Shown here: positions 42,401 through 57,400 of the stretch, piece after piece
Layout: each line of letters begins with the position of its first letter
How positions within the stretch are numbered: position 1 is the first letter of the stretch
Source of the DNA: Phoronis australis
Taxonomy: Eukaryota > Phoronida > Phoronidae
Direction of reading: 5' to 3'
Assembly (NCBI GenBank): GCA_002633005.1
Contig: NMRA01000610.1
Coordinates: forward strand, 185,134-249,133
DNA: 64,000 nt
Program-made: the position numbers and the translations under genes
Notes under the pieces: model-generated
Database searches by the model: none
What the model saw: only the letters and a program-made list of their open reading frames with translations
What the model was told of the DNA's origin: nothing

Positions 42401-45400
42401 TTACTGCTGACCCCTGTCTTACCCAGGTGTTCCACGACGTCGCGGGCTAGAATATTCAAAGAAAGAACAGTGAATGTCTTAGTTGCTAATATCCTGTACA
42501 ATCTTAACAAAGTAACGTGACCATTTGTTACAAACTACTTAATTTTCAAAAGACAATTAACATTTAAAGTATGACCATCCAACAACCTCTGGTCTATTCT
42601 ACTCTTTATCCAAAGCTGACACCTTTCCAATACACAGGCAGACACGGTGATGGAAATGAAAAGTTTTTAAAACATCATAATCCATTCTACCGACTAATTC
42701 TATCTTAAAATCTAATACAAAAATGGGAAGAATTACTTTTATGTAATCATGGCTGCTGCTGTGTTACATTTAACAATTAATAACTTTATTTAGACTGCAT
42801 AACCAAAGTATTTTTACATTCATTGACAAGTGATTCTGTTTCTTTTTCATGTGGAATATGGCAAAATTCATTAAATACATCAACTTAAAATACTTGTCAA
42901 AGGTCTCATCTGTTGGGCTATGGGAATGATTGATTATGCAACACTTATTGCTTATGGGTAATACCGTGCACGTCTATGACAATCAGCGCCCCCAGTGTTA
43001 TCCTGGCCATCTTGGTTAGTCTGCCTCGCACTAGAGAGACCACCTCATCAATCTGCCTGTTACTCAATTGAAGGTACCCGTCCAGGCCACCAGGGGTCTC
43101 TATAGCCTGCAATACATGATAGCCATAAATTAATCAATATTAATTAATTACGTTTTAAAAAATCAAATTAAATGATGCCATCAGAGAAGAATGTTAAAAC
43201 CAAGAGATGTAGATCAACATCAGCTCTGCTTCATCAAGCAGCAATTCAAATCGCTATTTTCCGGCAATGTTACAATAATTTGATAATTATTTCTGTCATG
43301 ACAATTAAATTGCAAATGCCATGACATTTTTTGACAATTAGGATTAAGGTAGTAGCCCTATCACAATTTTCAGACACCTTGTCTTAGTCAAAGTCAACGT
43401 TTCTATTTTGTAACAAGTGTTTTCCTGTACTAAAGGCAACAAACAATTCGCAAATCATAGTTTGTGGAACAGTTGAAGCTCACTGTCTGGAGAATAGCTC
43501 CGGAGGGGTGATGATCAGCTTCAAGGAGCAAGTGGCCTCCCCCTGCCAGCTGGATGCCCCCTGCCAGATGGATGCCCCTTGCCCTTCCCAAGACATCTGG
43601 GTGCCAGTTTGTTACCACCTGCTTTTTTACTAGGTTTCATCAAAAGTAAGCTAGTCTACCTGAGACACTTCAGTTGTCCAGTGGATGGAACTGGCGGCCA
43701 GAATGACCTGACCTGGCCAGTTGAGCACCCATTCTTTACGTGGCTTCTCAGAGTATTCCACCACAGATTTAGCCATTACTTCTCTGAGGCTGAGTTTCAT
43801 CACTTCCTCAACCTGAAACGACACAGATAGAAATGCCGTCAAAAGCCATGTACTAGATGGAGTTTCCTACTCAACTAAATATTTAATTATAAACTTAATC
43901 CCACTGTCCTCGGACTTTCCAACTTAACAGTCATATTGGAGTACTTTGAGAGTGTTGAAAAAGCAATTTGCAGTCAAACTGCTCCACTCCACAACATGCA
44001 AGAACGTTGCTTTCCAATGACCATTCTAAGATTTTCCAAAATACTTAAACTCATCAGTTTCCACAAATTAAATAAAGAAAAAGTCAGCACGTCCACCACC
44101 ATTGACTATTGGCTAACACAATTGCTAGAGCCTATTATCATACATTAACATCGTAATTATCCAAATTGAAGAAACTTACAGTTCGGTGCACAATATGGCA
44201 GACAGTCGAAAGTTCATTTTTGTTAAATTTCTCAACATAAATTACAACTTACAAGAAAATTTACTTGGCATGGTTTGTATGGCAAAGCAATTACTTAACA
44301 TTATTTGACGAAATTTTGAGCATTTGCAACAAAGTGGTAAGCCTCTGAAATATGGCAATTTTAGAAAATTGACAATTTTTTACCAAAAAATTTAATTACA
44401 ATAAATATCCAACAAAATATCAATCTCCATGGATGAGCAGACAAGTCTGTCAGCTGTATCCCCTCCCAGCCTGACATGACCTGCGACTCAGTTCTTCCAC
44501 GACCCAACCCACCTGCAGCAGCCATTTCTCCACCAATCCCTTTGCGTCTGCCGGTATAATCGTCTTGGCAAACTCCACCTTCTCTTTCTCGGCCGACTCC
44601 ATAGCAGTGATAACCTAGCGGTAAATATCGTAAAACAAAATTTAGTTTGAAATCAATAATCTGGAGACCATTCGTAGACCAAGATTCGTGGAATAAAAGC
44701 AAGATCTCGCAAGACCACGTGAGTCTTTCGTGGATAAGCTACAGAGCTTACTCGCCTATCCTAGCAAGATGGCAGCCAGTCAAGTGATTGGTTGGTGAGG
44801 TTGGAATGTTGAACTGTGCGAAGTGTTGAATTGTGGGATTGATTCACTGCTTCCCTTCCGTATGTCAAATATTTTCCACCACAAATGCAAGCTAATGACA
44901 CACAGTCTACAGAACACAGCCCAGCATCCAGGCACTCACACTATCACCCAAAGTTATAGTCATGGAACTTGCAGGCTAATTCCTTATCTAGTCTGCAATT
45001 GCTTGGTCAAATTAGTTAGAAATACAACATATACAGTAGCCATGATGTGAAAATGAAGTAGGCTGAAAATTGCCAAACGTTTTAAGAACGGATTTTGTGT
45101 TGAAAATGATTAGCTGCACTCAGCAGTGTCCAGTAAGTATCGTGACGTGGTGTTAGGGAATAACACAGCATGATGTGGGCTTTGTGAGCCCCCAAGGTAC
45201 GCCATTACTACAAAGGTCACCTATTGTCAGAACTTTTTGTTTTCGCATAAATTTACAAGTTGTCAAATGTAAATACAAATGCACTTTGTTTAGCATAGAT
45301 GATGTTCATTAATAGCATTCATTTGCCGTTTAGTTCCTGCTACACGCTAAAATTAGTTAGGAGCATGCAATTACATCTTTAAGGGGTGATGATGTGCTCA

Positions 45401-48400
45401 GTTGACAACAGTACTCACTTTATAGTGCAATGTTTTACACTCCTTTTGCCCGATTTGTTCAATCCCCGTGTACAACAAGGATACAAATGCATTCATCTAC
45501 TACCCACAAAACCCTCACCTTGTGGGGGTTAAAGGTCAACCTAGCGATGCCTTCAAAGCACTTCTTAAGATGAGGCTGGACACGTAGCGGATCTTTGGTC
45601 TCCGACAATATTTCCAAGAGCTCGTCATTAGACAGGAAGAAGAATCTGGGGAAGAAGAGCCTCTTCTTCTCCAGATAATCGTTGAGACCACGCTGGATGT
45701 CTTCCAACATGGACTCCGAGTGCTGCAATTTCTCTAACATCCGATCTTGCGAGATTACCACAAGTGCTTTTGTGTCCTTGACAGAGGTCTCCATTATGGT
45801 ACGCCTAGGAAAATAGAACGGGGAAAATTTGATTGATCAATGTGCTAAGAACTAAACTCCACCCACCTACAAAGCACCTTTACTACCATACGAAATAACC
45901 CCCCTTTGAGAAATCTGATACCCCCTAATACAGTCTTTGGAGAAACCCTAAAAATTATTTTAAGCAAAAAATCAAACCGTGATTACCTATTATTTTAAAG
46001 CATGAATGTGTGACTGTATACTTGTTTCTTTTTTGAATCAGATGTAATTATTCAATCATATTCTTGAATAAATATTAAAAAGGGGGATGTGTCAGACTGG
46101 CTAAGTCAAAAAGAAGCCGGATTACCTTAATTTTTAATGTTTCATCTGGTAAAATATCAGGAGAAAGTTTCAGGCAAGTTCTTCTTTGGTTCGATCTAAT
46201 TTTGATCGGATTATCCATATGATGTTTACCGACAACTACCATCCGACTGCTAAATTTAGAGTCAACTCTCTGGTACTTCAAGCACACAACTGAACGTGTT
46301 ATAAATTGCAAACTCGAAATATTTTTTCCACTGACTGCAAGTAAAGGCAGTATTAAATAAGAAACAGTTTATTTACTCAAGCACTCTGACATTTACAGCA
46401 ATATGTTTCTCATAAGTAAGCTACGGTGCCGTTGACAAAGTCAATCAAGTAAGGTCAGAGAACACGTGTAGCTTACCAATGCATATCGACCTCTTCAAAC
46501 ATCTTTCCTTCAACAGGAATCTGGTTTCTGATATCCTGAGATCCAAAGATGGGTTCCAGGTACAGCCAGGCCGCCTGCACCTTCAACCAACTGTCAAGAA
46601 TGTCCTTCATACGATGCTGGAAAACACGTCAAGACAATTATGAAAGTGAGGCTCTTTGATTGGAATTCTGTTAAGTTGCAGAACGCAGACAGAGTCTGTT
46701 GGATCGATATATCTTTTGCATAAAATTTAAACCAGGTAACAATTTAAGAGAGAAAAGTAAAGGTGAGCTCCGATTGACTTTCAGTATATTGCGTCTTATT
46801 CTATGAAGTCAAAGAGCACAGAGAGTCTTTTGACTCCAGATATCTCCTGAAGAAACATAATAACTTAACTGTCTATTATACAACATTACTACAGGTAGAA
46901 GTAAAAAAGAGAAGAGTAAAAACACACACTCATAACTCAACAGATAATTTTGACTTACTTTAAATAATTAAAAGGATGGCAAAAATAGACTCCTGTCCAA
47001 AAGGGACTTTCAGTCATTCAAAAAAATACAAAACACATTAATAATTACAAACGTCAAGGATGTTTGTTAGGAATGTTCACACTCAGGCACGTAACAGCAT
47101 CTTTAGACATCGAGTTCCGACTCAAGAAGACCCCATACCAGTTTGTGGTCCCAGTCGTTGATTTCCTTCTCAAAAGGGGCAATGAAGGGAGATCCCTTCA
47201 TGGTTGTTGTCTTGACAACGTGATCCTCTAATTGAACTTGCACGTCGTCGATGGCCGACAGGATACTGACACCAGTCTCCTTGTATGGGACGAAACTGAA
47301 GTTGACCACCTCCCACTCGTTCTTCATTTTGGACAAAGCCTAATGATGATAGAAAATTTATGTGTTTGAAAACAAAAGAAGAATTTTCATAACAAAACTT
47401 AGCAATATTTCCCAAATTCTGGACATAAACTGACAAAACTGACAATTTGGACTAACAACTAAACAGCAGACGCCACCTGTTGCCCAATGGCAACTCTATA
47501 ATCTACGAGCCATGTTAAAAAACACAAATATTCTACCATATATGTTCTGAATAAAGAATGTTTACACCACAGTCATAACATACCGACATCAAATAACTGG
47601 CAAGAGCACACGTCATTCAACCAGTTTGGAAATTTATTTAATTCGTGAGAGACATACAGGGCGATTGTGTGAGCATTCAAGGCTGGGCTATTCAAACCTG
47701 TAGGGGGTAATAAAACAACTATCACCTCAGCTATTACCATAAAGCCTTTGCTATGCTATGTTTACATACACAGTCCAACTGGGACAGTTGTTGACTAAGC
47801 GCAGGGTTCACAAAGAACTGCTTTCACTGACCTTGTATGTCAGTTTCAAAAGGCCTATTGTATATGAATGATACTGACAATTTACAGCCCTCCACAAAAT
47901 TATAAGCCACTATACGCACTAGTTAACATCCCCAAGCTCAAAATGTGTGAGTGAATGAGTGTGTAAATGATATTCCTTTATTTCCGTTTCATCTGTTCAA
48001 TATTTGTAATTTGAACTGTTTACTTTGGTCTGAATAATAAATAATTTTCTTGACCGTCTCCAGATCACGTCTGCATACAAGTAAGTTTGACTGACAGCAA
48101 AAGCTCCACTTACATTTTCCAGGGCAAACTCTTTGCTAGCCTGCGAGCTGACCCCCAGTAGGTCCTCCAAGTGTTTCTCTAGACCTAGCTGAAGCACCTC
48201 CAGCAACGGGGTGTCCTCGGCAGGAGACATGTCGAACCCAACCTAAAATGGACAAGAGCAGAATAAATTGCACAATTTGAACGCAGTTTTTGATTTGTAA
48301 GAACGAGAAAAAAATGCAACGTCCTTGTTGGCAACAGAAACAGAATCCTACGATGGTAAGGAATATTATGAGACTGATTTTATGAGTCGAGTAAATTTCA

Positions 48401-51400
48401 ACGTTTGTTTTTTCGCCAGCTATTACAGGATGAAATGCAGCTTTCACACAAGAGAAGGACAAATTCAAAGCTTCGTCAGCTGATTTTGATTTGTGCATTC
48501 AGTTGAGGGCCCTCTTGGAAAGCAGGGTTGTCACTGACAAGGCCACCCTCATCTTAAATATTACAATATTAAATAAACAGCCTCAGAGTGTCATCAATAT
48601 AAAATGTAAGGGTCATGACCTTTCTGACCTTTAACCTCAAGGCATACCTTCTCGTTCATCATTTCCCAATGTCGTTTCTTTATGCCGGGATTACAAAGAG
48701 CTTGAATAAGAGGCATGTTGATCTTGAATTTCTCCAGTTTGGCCTTGATTTGTGCCGAGGCCCTCAACGGTCCGCGATACTCGGGACTATTGAATATCTT
48801 TGTCAGCTTGTACGCAGTACGCCATAAGTTGTGTACCTAAACAAATACATGGTAACAATGAATGAACAATACAATGAGAACGAAAGAATGAAACCTCCAC
48901 TTTCTAAATGGCATCTGCATAATGGAGATATCCGTGGTCAATCAATTGCAGCCTTCTAATAATCAAATGTTGTGTAAAACCATGGTTTTCAAATTCAAGA
49001 ACTGGCATTGTCCCACTTTGAGAAAAATCGTAGATGAATCTAGATGATATTATTTATACAATAATTTCTTTTCTTATAACAATATGTGAAAAATCCTGTC
49101 TAGCCAAGACAACATTTGATTCAGACCACCAAATGGTAATAAAGCAGGTCTCTAATTTCTGTTATTTACTCATGACAAATCAGGAGTGATTGGGGAGTTT
49201 GTGAAGAACGTCAGGCCTTTCAATTTAACTTGCATGGTACCATGCTTGGCTTGTAAAATAATCTATCATGTCAACCCTTATAGTCTTGACCAATTAGGAA
49301 GGAACTGCCAGTTCTAACAAAACCAGAAATCCCTTCTAATCTAAGAAATGAACAATAATTGAAATCAAAAATAAATAACAGTATGTGGCATAAATTTAGA
49401 GTTTTGGACAGAAAATGAGTTCACAATATCTTTAAGTAAATTTCCAACATTAATTGAAAATTTGATGATTTTTCAAATAGAATTATTTCTATTTTCAAAG
49501 CACCCTTTATGGCTAGCATCCACCCCCTTTCATAATCACCATCACACCACAGACGCCACCTCCTGGCAAAAGCAGATACTAACCTCCTCCTCCACCTGTT
49601 CTGCGTTAACCTCCAACAGGGGGCCATTCATCCACTTGTCATACTGAGCATGGAATTTGACAGCATTTCGCCACAGTTTCTCATACGGCTCAAGGTTGTT
49701 GATCATATCGTTGATCTCCATGTAAGGTGTCTGTTGACCAGTGCTGAGCAGTGACTCTTCTTTGTTGATCGTGATTTTCTGTCAACATGAAAATCCACAG
49801 TTACGTAAGATTGGTTACCAGCAAAAACCCCTAATCATGGAATTGTCTCCCTCTTTTGTGCATGAAGAACCTAGTTTTCGAAATGTAGGGCTGATTCAGA
49901 CAAGTGATGACCCATTTAGTCAGCCTCATTCAGCTTTTCAATTCAGACAATGCTTTTGATGATTATTACTAATAACAGATTAGTATGTAACTGTAGAGTT
50001 AAACAGAACTGGCAAACTAAATTCATAAATTAAAGTAATCGATTTATTTATAGCGATATTAAAATAATAATGCTCCCATGAAAAACTTTCATGAATTGAG
50101 ACATTTACAATTTATTTTCCGAAGTCTGCGTTGAAAAGTCTTCACATTCAAAGCATTCTGATTATTCCTAAGGAGAGCAGACTGAACACATCCGGGTCAT
50201 ACAACTGTAAACCAAACATTAAATACTATCTCATATATACAGTCACAAACCTCTTTGTTGAACGCCTCCAGTTTTTCCGCAATCTGGTCCAGTTCATGGC
50301 AGTAACTCTCAGCCTCTGACATGCGGTCTTTCTGTGAGAAGCTTTTGATCATTTTGGCAGTGTCATCCAGGTCTTTCTTGAACCTCTTCTGCCAGCGACG
50401 GAGGTTCTTTAACTTGTCGTCATGTTCCCGTTGTAGTTTCTGCTCCCTGAAGGTAGAAAAGTCTCGTCACGTACTCAGTCATCACTACCTTGCAAATGTA
50501 TCTCAGTTGAAGGTAATAAAATTTGAATTGTTATTTTTTTAGTTTGTTTCCATGGGCAGAATGTGACTGAGTTCCTTCCCTAAGGGCATGATACATTAGA
50601 AACATTGCTCATTCCACAGTACCTTACACTTTGTCAATAGATACGTACAATAACAGCCACATTCAACCCATGGCAGTATAATGACAAGTTCCTTTTGTGT
50701 GAAGCATTGCAACTATGACATCAAGAATTAGTTAGTAATTAAAGCGTGATAAATAATTGGTTTGTGTAGTTGAACCTGGACAAAAAAACTGCTGAAAATT
50801 CTTGGCAATAGACCAAGTTGATACTTGAATTTGGAAACTGCTCTCCATCTAGATAAACGAGAGTAGTTTGCACTGAAAAATGAAGCCAGAATGCTACTTT
50901 AGGCTGCCACAAAGAATTGACTTTAGGACTTCTGTCAGAGTGTCTCGAAGCCTTTTATCATGAGGAACCCAGTCCAGTTCAACAATGGACATCCTTTGAT
51001 GATTGTCCCATAGTTGGAATTTGCTGAGGAAAACACATAAGCCCTCTGAATTCAATTCAGCTGCTTGGGCTGCTTGGTCACCTACGTAAGCCAGATGGTT
51101 CTCTACTGTGTGCCTGGGACTGGAGTAGTTGAAACTTGTGCTTCAGTTCACAAAATTAATTGGGTTTTGGCTGGGATTTTCACCTGTGCTAGGCCAGTCA
51201 CTTAAAGGGACTGGCACTAACTTGCAACTTACATGCTCTTCATAATGGGTAAGATTCTTGTCTGCCATGAGAACGTGTCATCATTCAGCCTCATGTCATC
51301 CTCCTGCAGGTGGGCATAGTCCATCAGGAACAACAGGTTCTGACCAGCAATGTCCAGTTTTTCCTGGAAACAGAACCACCCAACGTAGTCAGACTGTGAT

Positions 51401-54400
51401 TAATTCTTGAAGATATATGAAGATAGACTTTTAGGCAAAGACTCCGTGACTGTAATGAACTTTCTTGGAGTTTTTGTTTTGCCATTAAAAATTCACATGA
51501 CAATCAACAGTAACAGTTCCAAAAAACAGCAAATTTTCAAAGATAACCTTTTATTTCATATTAATTTCCCTCTAACTTTCCGCATAAGTTCAATAAAGCC
51601 AACTTTTGACAAAAATTCTGAATTTTCTCATTTACCTTCAGCTGCATCAGCTCCCCTGTAGTCAGGCGCTCTATGTAGTCAATGAGTGCGACCAACTCGG
51701 CCGTGTTATTGGCCGGGCTCGTGATCTTCCTCATGATATTCTCGTACTGTGACTTAATGCCCTTGTTGAACTTTCGACTCATGTTGACGACGTTCTCGGT
51801 AAGAATTCCCTCCAACTTTCGCGCCCGTTCGATCAGCCACTGAAACGGAAGACGTGAGGCTTTGAAGCATTTTCGTGCTCAATGACTAAGAATTAATTGT
51901 TAGAACAGGCCAATCAGAAAACATTAACTGCAAAATCGGACGAAAAACTCGCACATTTTTCAAACAGCAAGGGCAACAATAGGTTAATATTTCATAATGT
52001 AGACGTAACCTATTCAGTGTAGTCAGACCAGCAATAGTTTGTTATAACGTGCCCCCATCTCAAAATGCTGGAATGTTATATCCGGCTGCAACCATTAAGC
52101 CAGCGGCCCCTTTTACAGGAATAAACTCACTACACAAACACATAAGCGTGCTGACTTGAACAAACTGCAGACAAAAAACTACAGTTCAACATCTAACACA
52201 GTCCAACATCTAACACAGTCCAACATCTAACACAGTCCATCTTCATTTCTTTGTATGGACTAGGAACTTGGCTACATTCATCATGACGTTAATATTTTGT
52301 GATCTCATCAAGCGACCAAAACAAGTACTAAGTGAACACACAAGAGGGTGATGGGGAAAAATAATGTGCTTAATTTTGAGAGAATTAAAGCAACTATCGA
52401 GGGCCCACGACCTCATAGTACCAGCACATGACATTTTTTGCTTTAAGCTTTCTTATAATTAGAAAACGTGATACGGAAAAGGAGAAAATTATATTCGCAA
52501 ACCCCTTCAGTTAGTAATGTCCCTTTTACAGGTTCCCTAAACTGGCATTAAGCCGCCACCATTTCCGTCAATAACCAACTTGACATAGGTCATGTACCAT
52601 TTTTCCTTACAAGGCTTGAGAAAAACTGATAGTTTGCTATTGCATCATAGCAGGTTTGTTAAATTTATTTCTCACAACAGGTTAGTTTCACATGCCAAGG
52701 TAGTGTGGTCATCACAGGAAGTCCAAGCCGTTAATTATCACCAAGGAAACTATGTGAATGTCATGACTGCTTTGGTAAAGCAAATATGACTGCGAAGAAA
52801 GTTGATTTTTTGACACCAGAATATATGGTTCACAGTGGCATTAAGAAACAAAATAGCTCACTAAACTTTGTGCTGCTGAAAATTAATCTGTTTGTTTACG
52901 CCGACAGCACTATCTAGAGGACTTTGGAATACAAACACCCAACGGTGTGTTTTATTGACAAAACAAAGCGTACCCTGTTTATTTGTTGACAGTCGAGTAA
53001 GAACAGGTGCATAGGTACAAACACCGCCAGGGAACCAACTTCTGACGCCATCGTCTTGAGCTTCTCGATTTCGCGGACGTACTCTCGCAGGTGGCGCTCA
53101 CGGCTTATGAATTTTTTCACGTGATTGTCTGCGTCTTTGCTGAACAGGTACTTGAACTTGTTGTATACCTCTACGTACCTACAAAATGAATTAAAATGTT
53201 GGTAATACAAAATCCTCACAGAGCAAAAATTAATCGCCAAAAGTCTTAGAAAACTCAATGATAAGGTAAAATCTCACTATTTAGGACAGCTGAAACTTTA
53301 TTTTCTCATTTTTTCATATAAAATATATTGTACCAATGAAAGTAATTTAACACCCGTTGCTCAATATTAATTTTATAGCCTTTTGAGAACAAATGTCAAG
53401 ATGTTGCTTTTTTACAGCTAGGGCAAATTTCCACTCTGTCGTAGCTAATGCTCAGACTAGAGACAAGAAACGCAGTCGTCACACCCCCAAAGTCAAAATA
53501 ATACCCACACGCCTCATGCGCTTGTTTAGCTCAATTCACTGGCTCACAAACAAGACCCACTGAATGTCAAAGACGGTGCCAGATTGATTGACAAAATATG
53601 GCTTAATATGCAATCACGAACGCAGCTCCCGGCTCACTAAAATGGCCAACTAATGACCCAGCAAGATACACGAAAATGGAGTCAGTGCATCGTGTTTGGC
53701 ATTGTGGGCACACGTAAGTAAGTCCATAAACACTGTATTTTTGGGTGAGTAAGCCGTGTTTTGCGAGTCGGGTACCATGTTTGGTGGTCACTGAGCCGTG
53801 TTTGGTGGCTGCTTAAGTGATCCTACCACAAACAAAATGGTGTGATAACAATATTACAGCTTCACACATACCGTATTCGCCGTAATAACCGCCCAGGGCG
53901 CTTATAGGGGCATGGGCGGTTATTACGGCGAATACGGTATCTCTTTTATACACTCAGTTGTATTATACTGAATGGACTACATATTGCAATCAAGAGCCCA
54001 CTGATTTTCATTTCGCAATTTTATTCAAATTGGTGTCGCAGTGTCAGCACCAAGAACCATCAGACAGAATGCTCATCAACCACCTAGGATTTCCATACAA
54101 CACTGGCATTTCGAGGATGTACCGGGACAGTAAGAATTTGTTTTTTGTCCTTCTGTCGTCTGTTTCCATGTGACTTGTATTACTTAAGTATGAATGAAAA
54201 AAAATAATGATTTAAAACAAAAGAAAGAAAAAACACACTTAGGCATCTTCTTAATCCTTTTCAACTTACTTTGTCGGTCCGTGACTATTGGCCAGTACCG
54301 CGCGTTCCACTCGACTTTTGGCATCCATTATAACGATCTCCTCGAGCTCGACCGTCAACAGACACTTGGTCTCGATCTCGTCGACAGCCTGAAAGAGGAA

Positions 54401-57400
54401 GTGCTCCACACGCGGTATGCCTTCTGTACTCTTCACCATGAAGTCGACGAGGTCGTGGAACATGTCGATGGTGTCAGCAAACTGAGGACAGAACTTGGTC
54501 TTCTCAAAATCAGGATCTTTAATCTGAAGTTAAAGAATACATTGATGACAACCAAAACAGCCTCCTTTCTATGCTAGTTTTCAACACAGTTCTTTACAAA
54601 TTGAAATGACATAAATCTTCAAATTTGAAAATACAAGTGACAAAAAAATAAAATCCATTAAAAAACTATTGATAAGAATATTTTTGCTCCAAAATTTTTT
54701 TTAGTGTCAACAAGAGATTTCACTGTTAAAACTTCTCGAAAATTCAAGAAAATAACTACGGTTTTAAAACTTGACATGTTTCGGTGTCATTTATTAAACA
54801 CCATCCTCAGAAGTCATAATACAGTGGCCACCTAGCTAGGCCCAGCAACAAGTAATAGGTGGCCACTGTATTATGACTTCTGAGGATGGTGTTGAATAAA
54901 TGACACCGAAACATGTCAAGTTTTAAAACCGTAGTTATTTTCTTGAATTTATGCTGCTACTTGCTATCATGGAGATCTTCTCGAAAATTACTAATCACTG
55001 TGCGGGGCTCTAGCCAGATTCAACACAGGAGTTAGAATCAAATTTACAATGATCCCACGAGCTATGAATAAAAAAGTCAGGCCAACACTAAATGAATGAT
55101 TTTATGTTTTATAGTTACCATTCCCAAGATATGTACCAAAAGGTCTTCTTAAAAGTGGCACTGAGCATGATTTTGGAGGCTTAAAAATATTTAACTTCAA
55201 ACCAAGATAACACAATTTTATGGTACCATTTAACAAGCCCGATGCATCCTCCCTGTCCCGGCAGCGTAGTCAAAATGAAACTAGCTGTGAGTTCGGGCTA
55301 GGCATATAAAAGGTGAGTTGATAAGCAATCACAGCTTACCATGAAGATGGTGATTGGATGAAACGACTCCTGCGTCGCCAACCCATCAAACAGTGTGTAC
55401 GGTCCTTCGTAGCTGTTGCCCTTACTGTACCCTTCCAGCAGGTCCACAAGGTCACCAACAGAGGTCTCCACACACTGGCGTAGCAGATTGGCCATCAGAG
55501 AAGCTACGCTGTTGAAAAAGTGATCCATCTTGTCCATACGCGATGCCTAGAAAAATAGTGGATTTTTTTTAAACCTACGCTTTGCGTAACGGTCCTCCCA
55601 GAAATAACAAACAAATGCAACCTTGACAGTGACATGTAGTTGGGAATTTACAATAGGTTGAACGTAAATCATTACTATTACTATGAAATGGTGTAAAAGC
55701 ACAATAACAAGCAAATGATACAAATGAATGATTTGATATTAAACCACATTGGATAACGTCATTTCATGAAGAAATCAGAGTCTGTTTTTCGTTTTGGGTC
55801 TTGATGCACATTTCAAAGTTTTGAGATCACGTTGGCAAAAACTAAACATTCTACGCATCTCAAAATCCACACTTGATCCTAATCGATTTCAATATCAAAA
55901 CGTGTTGGATAAACATTATCAGATATCATTCAACGTAATAAGTCAGTTATTCTTTAGTTTTTTATGGCACCATTTTCTGTCTTTGAAATATGTCCAGTGA
56001 CTGAAATTGTAGTTTAGTGGACAGGTCCATACAAGTTATATAACTTGGTGTTACATAAGAAAGAGTAATATTCTTATGCTAACATTGACAGCGGTTTCCA
56101 AAAAATTAATCCAGATATCATAATTCTAGTCCATTGTTAAGTGTTCGGCAATCTTTTGTTTGTACAGCATCACTTCTCACACGCCACGTATCAACCACAC
56201 TTCAGTGTTTTATTGCCGACTAACGTGGTAATTGCTCTGCTTTTCACAAAAGCAAGTTACATCATAGTAATTCCTGATATAGAGGGTGGATGACACTCAC
56301 AGTTCTTGTACAAATTTATACACAACGTTCCAGTTTCGTTAAGTCAGAGTTTTTCACCATTTACAATCCACACTTCAGTGGTTTCATTGCCGGGATGGTA
56401 ATGCCCTGACCTACACAAAAGCAACTTAGATCATTGTTCCTGATAACAAGGGAGGATGATGTTCGTAATTCTTGTACAAATTTATAGATTAAAAAGTGCA
56501 CAAAGTACAAGTTTCTTACATGTTTTTCATTATATAATATCTGGTGTCTGAAATTAGGAAAAAAGGCTTCTACATGTAATCTGTCATGATATTAAAAATA
56601 GTTACATTTATGACAAAAAAATAATAAAATGAACGCAGATTAAATAAAGGACAAAATAAACAAATCTAGTATACATTGATGGACAGTGTCAAAAGCTTTC
56701 TTCAAATACCTGATCTCTCGGCATCCATTTCTCAAGGTCATCCCGTCGCTCGTCAATGATAGCAACACACTCCTGAACCCACTGTGACCGTAGCACCTCA
56801 GCCGCTTTTTCGCTTGCCTTCTTGGAGTGGTCCATGAATTCCTCCATAGTAACAGGCATCAACTTGCGCAGACCCGGGATGTCAATTAGACGGAAGTCAC
56901 CATATCTATGAGGAACGTGTTGTGACGTACATGGTTAGATGAAATAGCACTAACAAAGATTGTGAATACTGATAAAAATGATTCTCTGAGCCATCAGATG
57001 TTTAAATTTCTTATTTTTGGATACAAACATGGACAAAGCGAGTTAAAGCAAAGTGTTTCGCTCATGAGATTAAGGTATCCAGTTTGTGAAAAAATTAAAA
57101 GATTGAATAAAATTTACTCAACAAATTTTCATACATATATGACTACATAACTTGGACGTAGTTCACATCAGCTAAAACAACCTCAAAAAATGGGAAGGCA
57201 TACACAAATATGTAGAAAATAAACAAGTTTAACACACAATTATTTGATAAATTTAATGCATTTGCATTCTCACTGCCTTCAGAAAAGAAAATTATTTAGA
57301 CCAACACCCAATCCACAAGGGTCAGAACAAGTGCCACTCACTTAACATGGAAGTGGTAAAGAATGGCCGGCATAATGGGGTGAGTCATATACACGTCTGC

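Noticed and set aside
53868-53940. Rho-independent terminator
   Set aside because: The hairpin lies in a eukaryotic intron; no T-run follows and bacterial termination does not apply.
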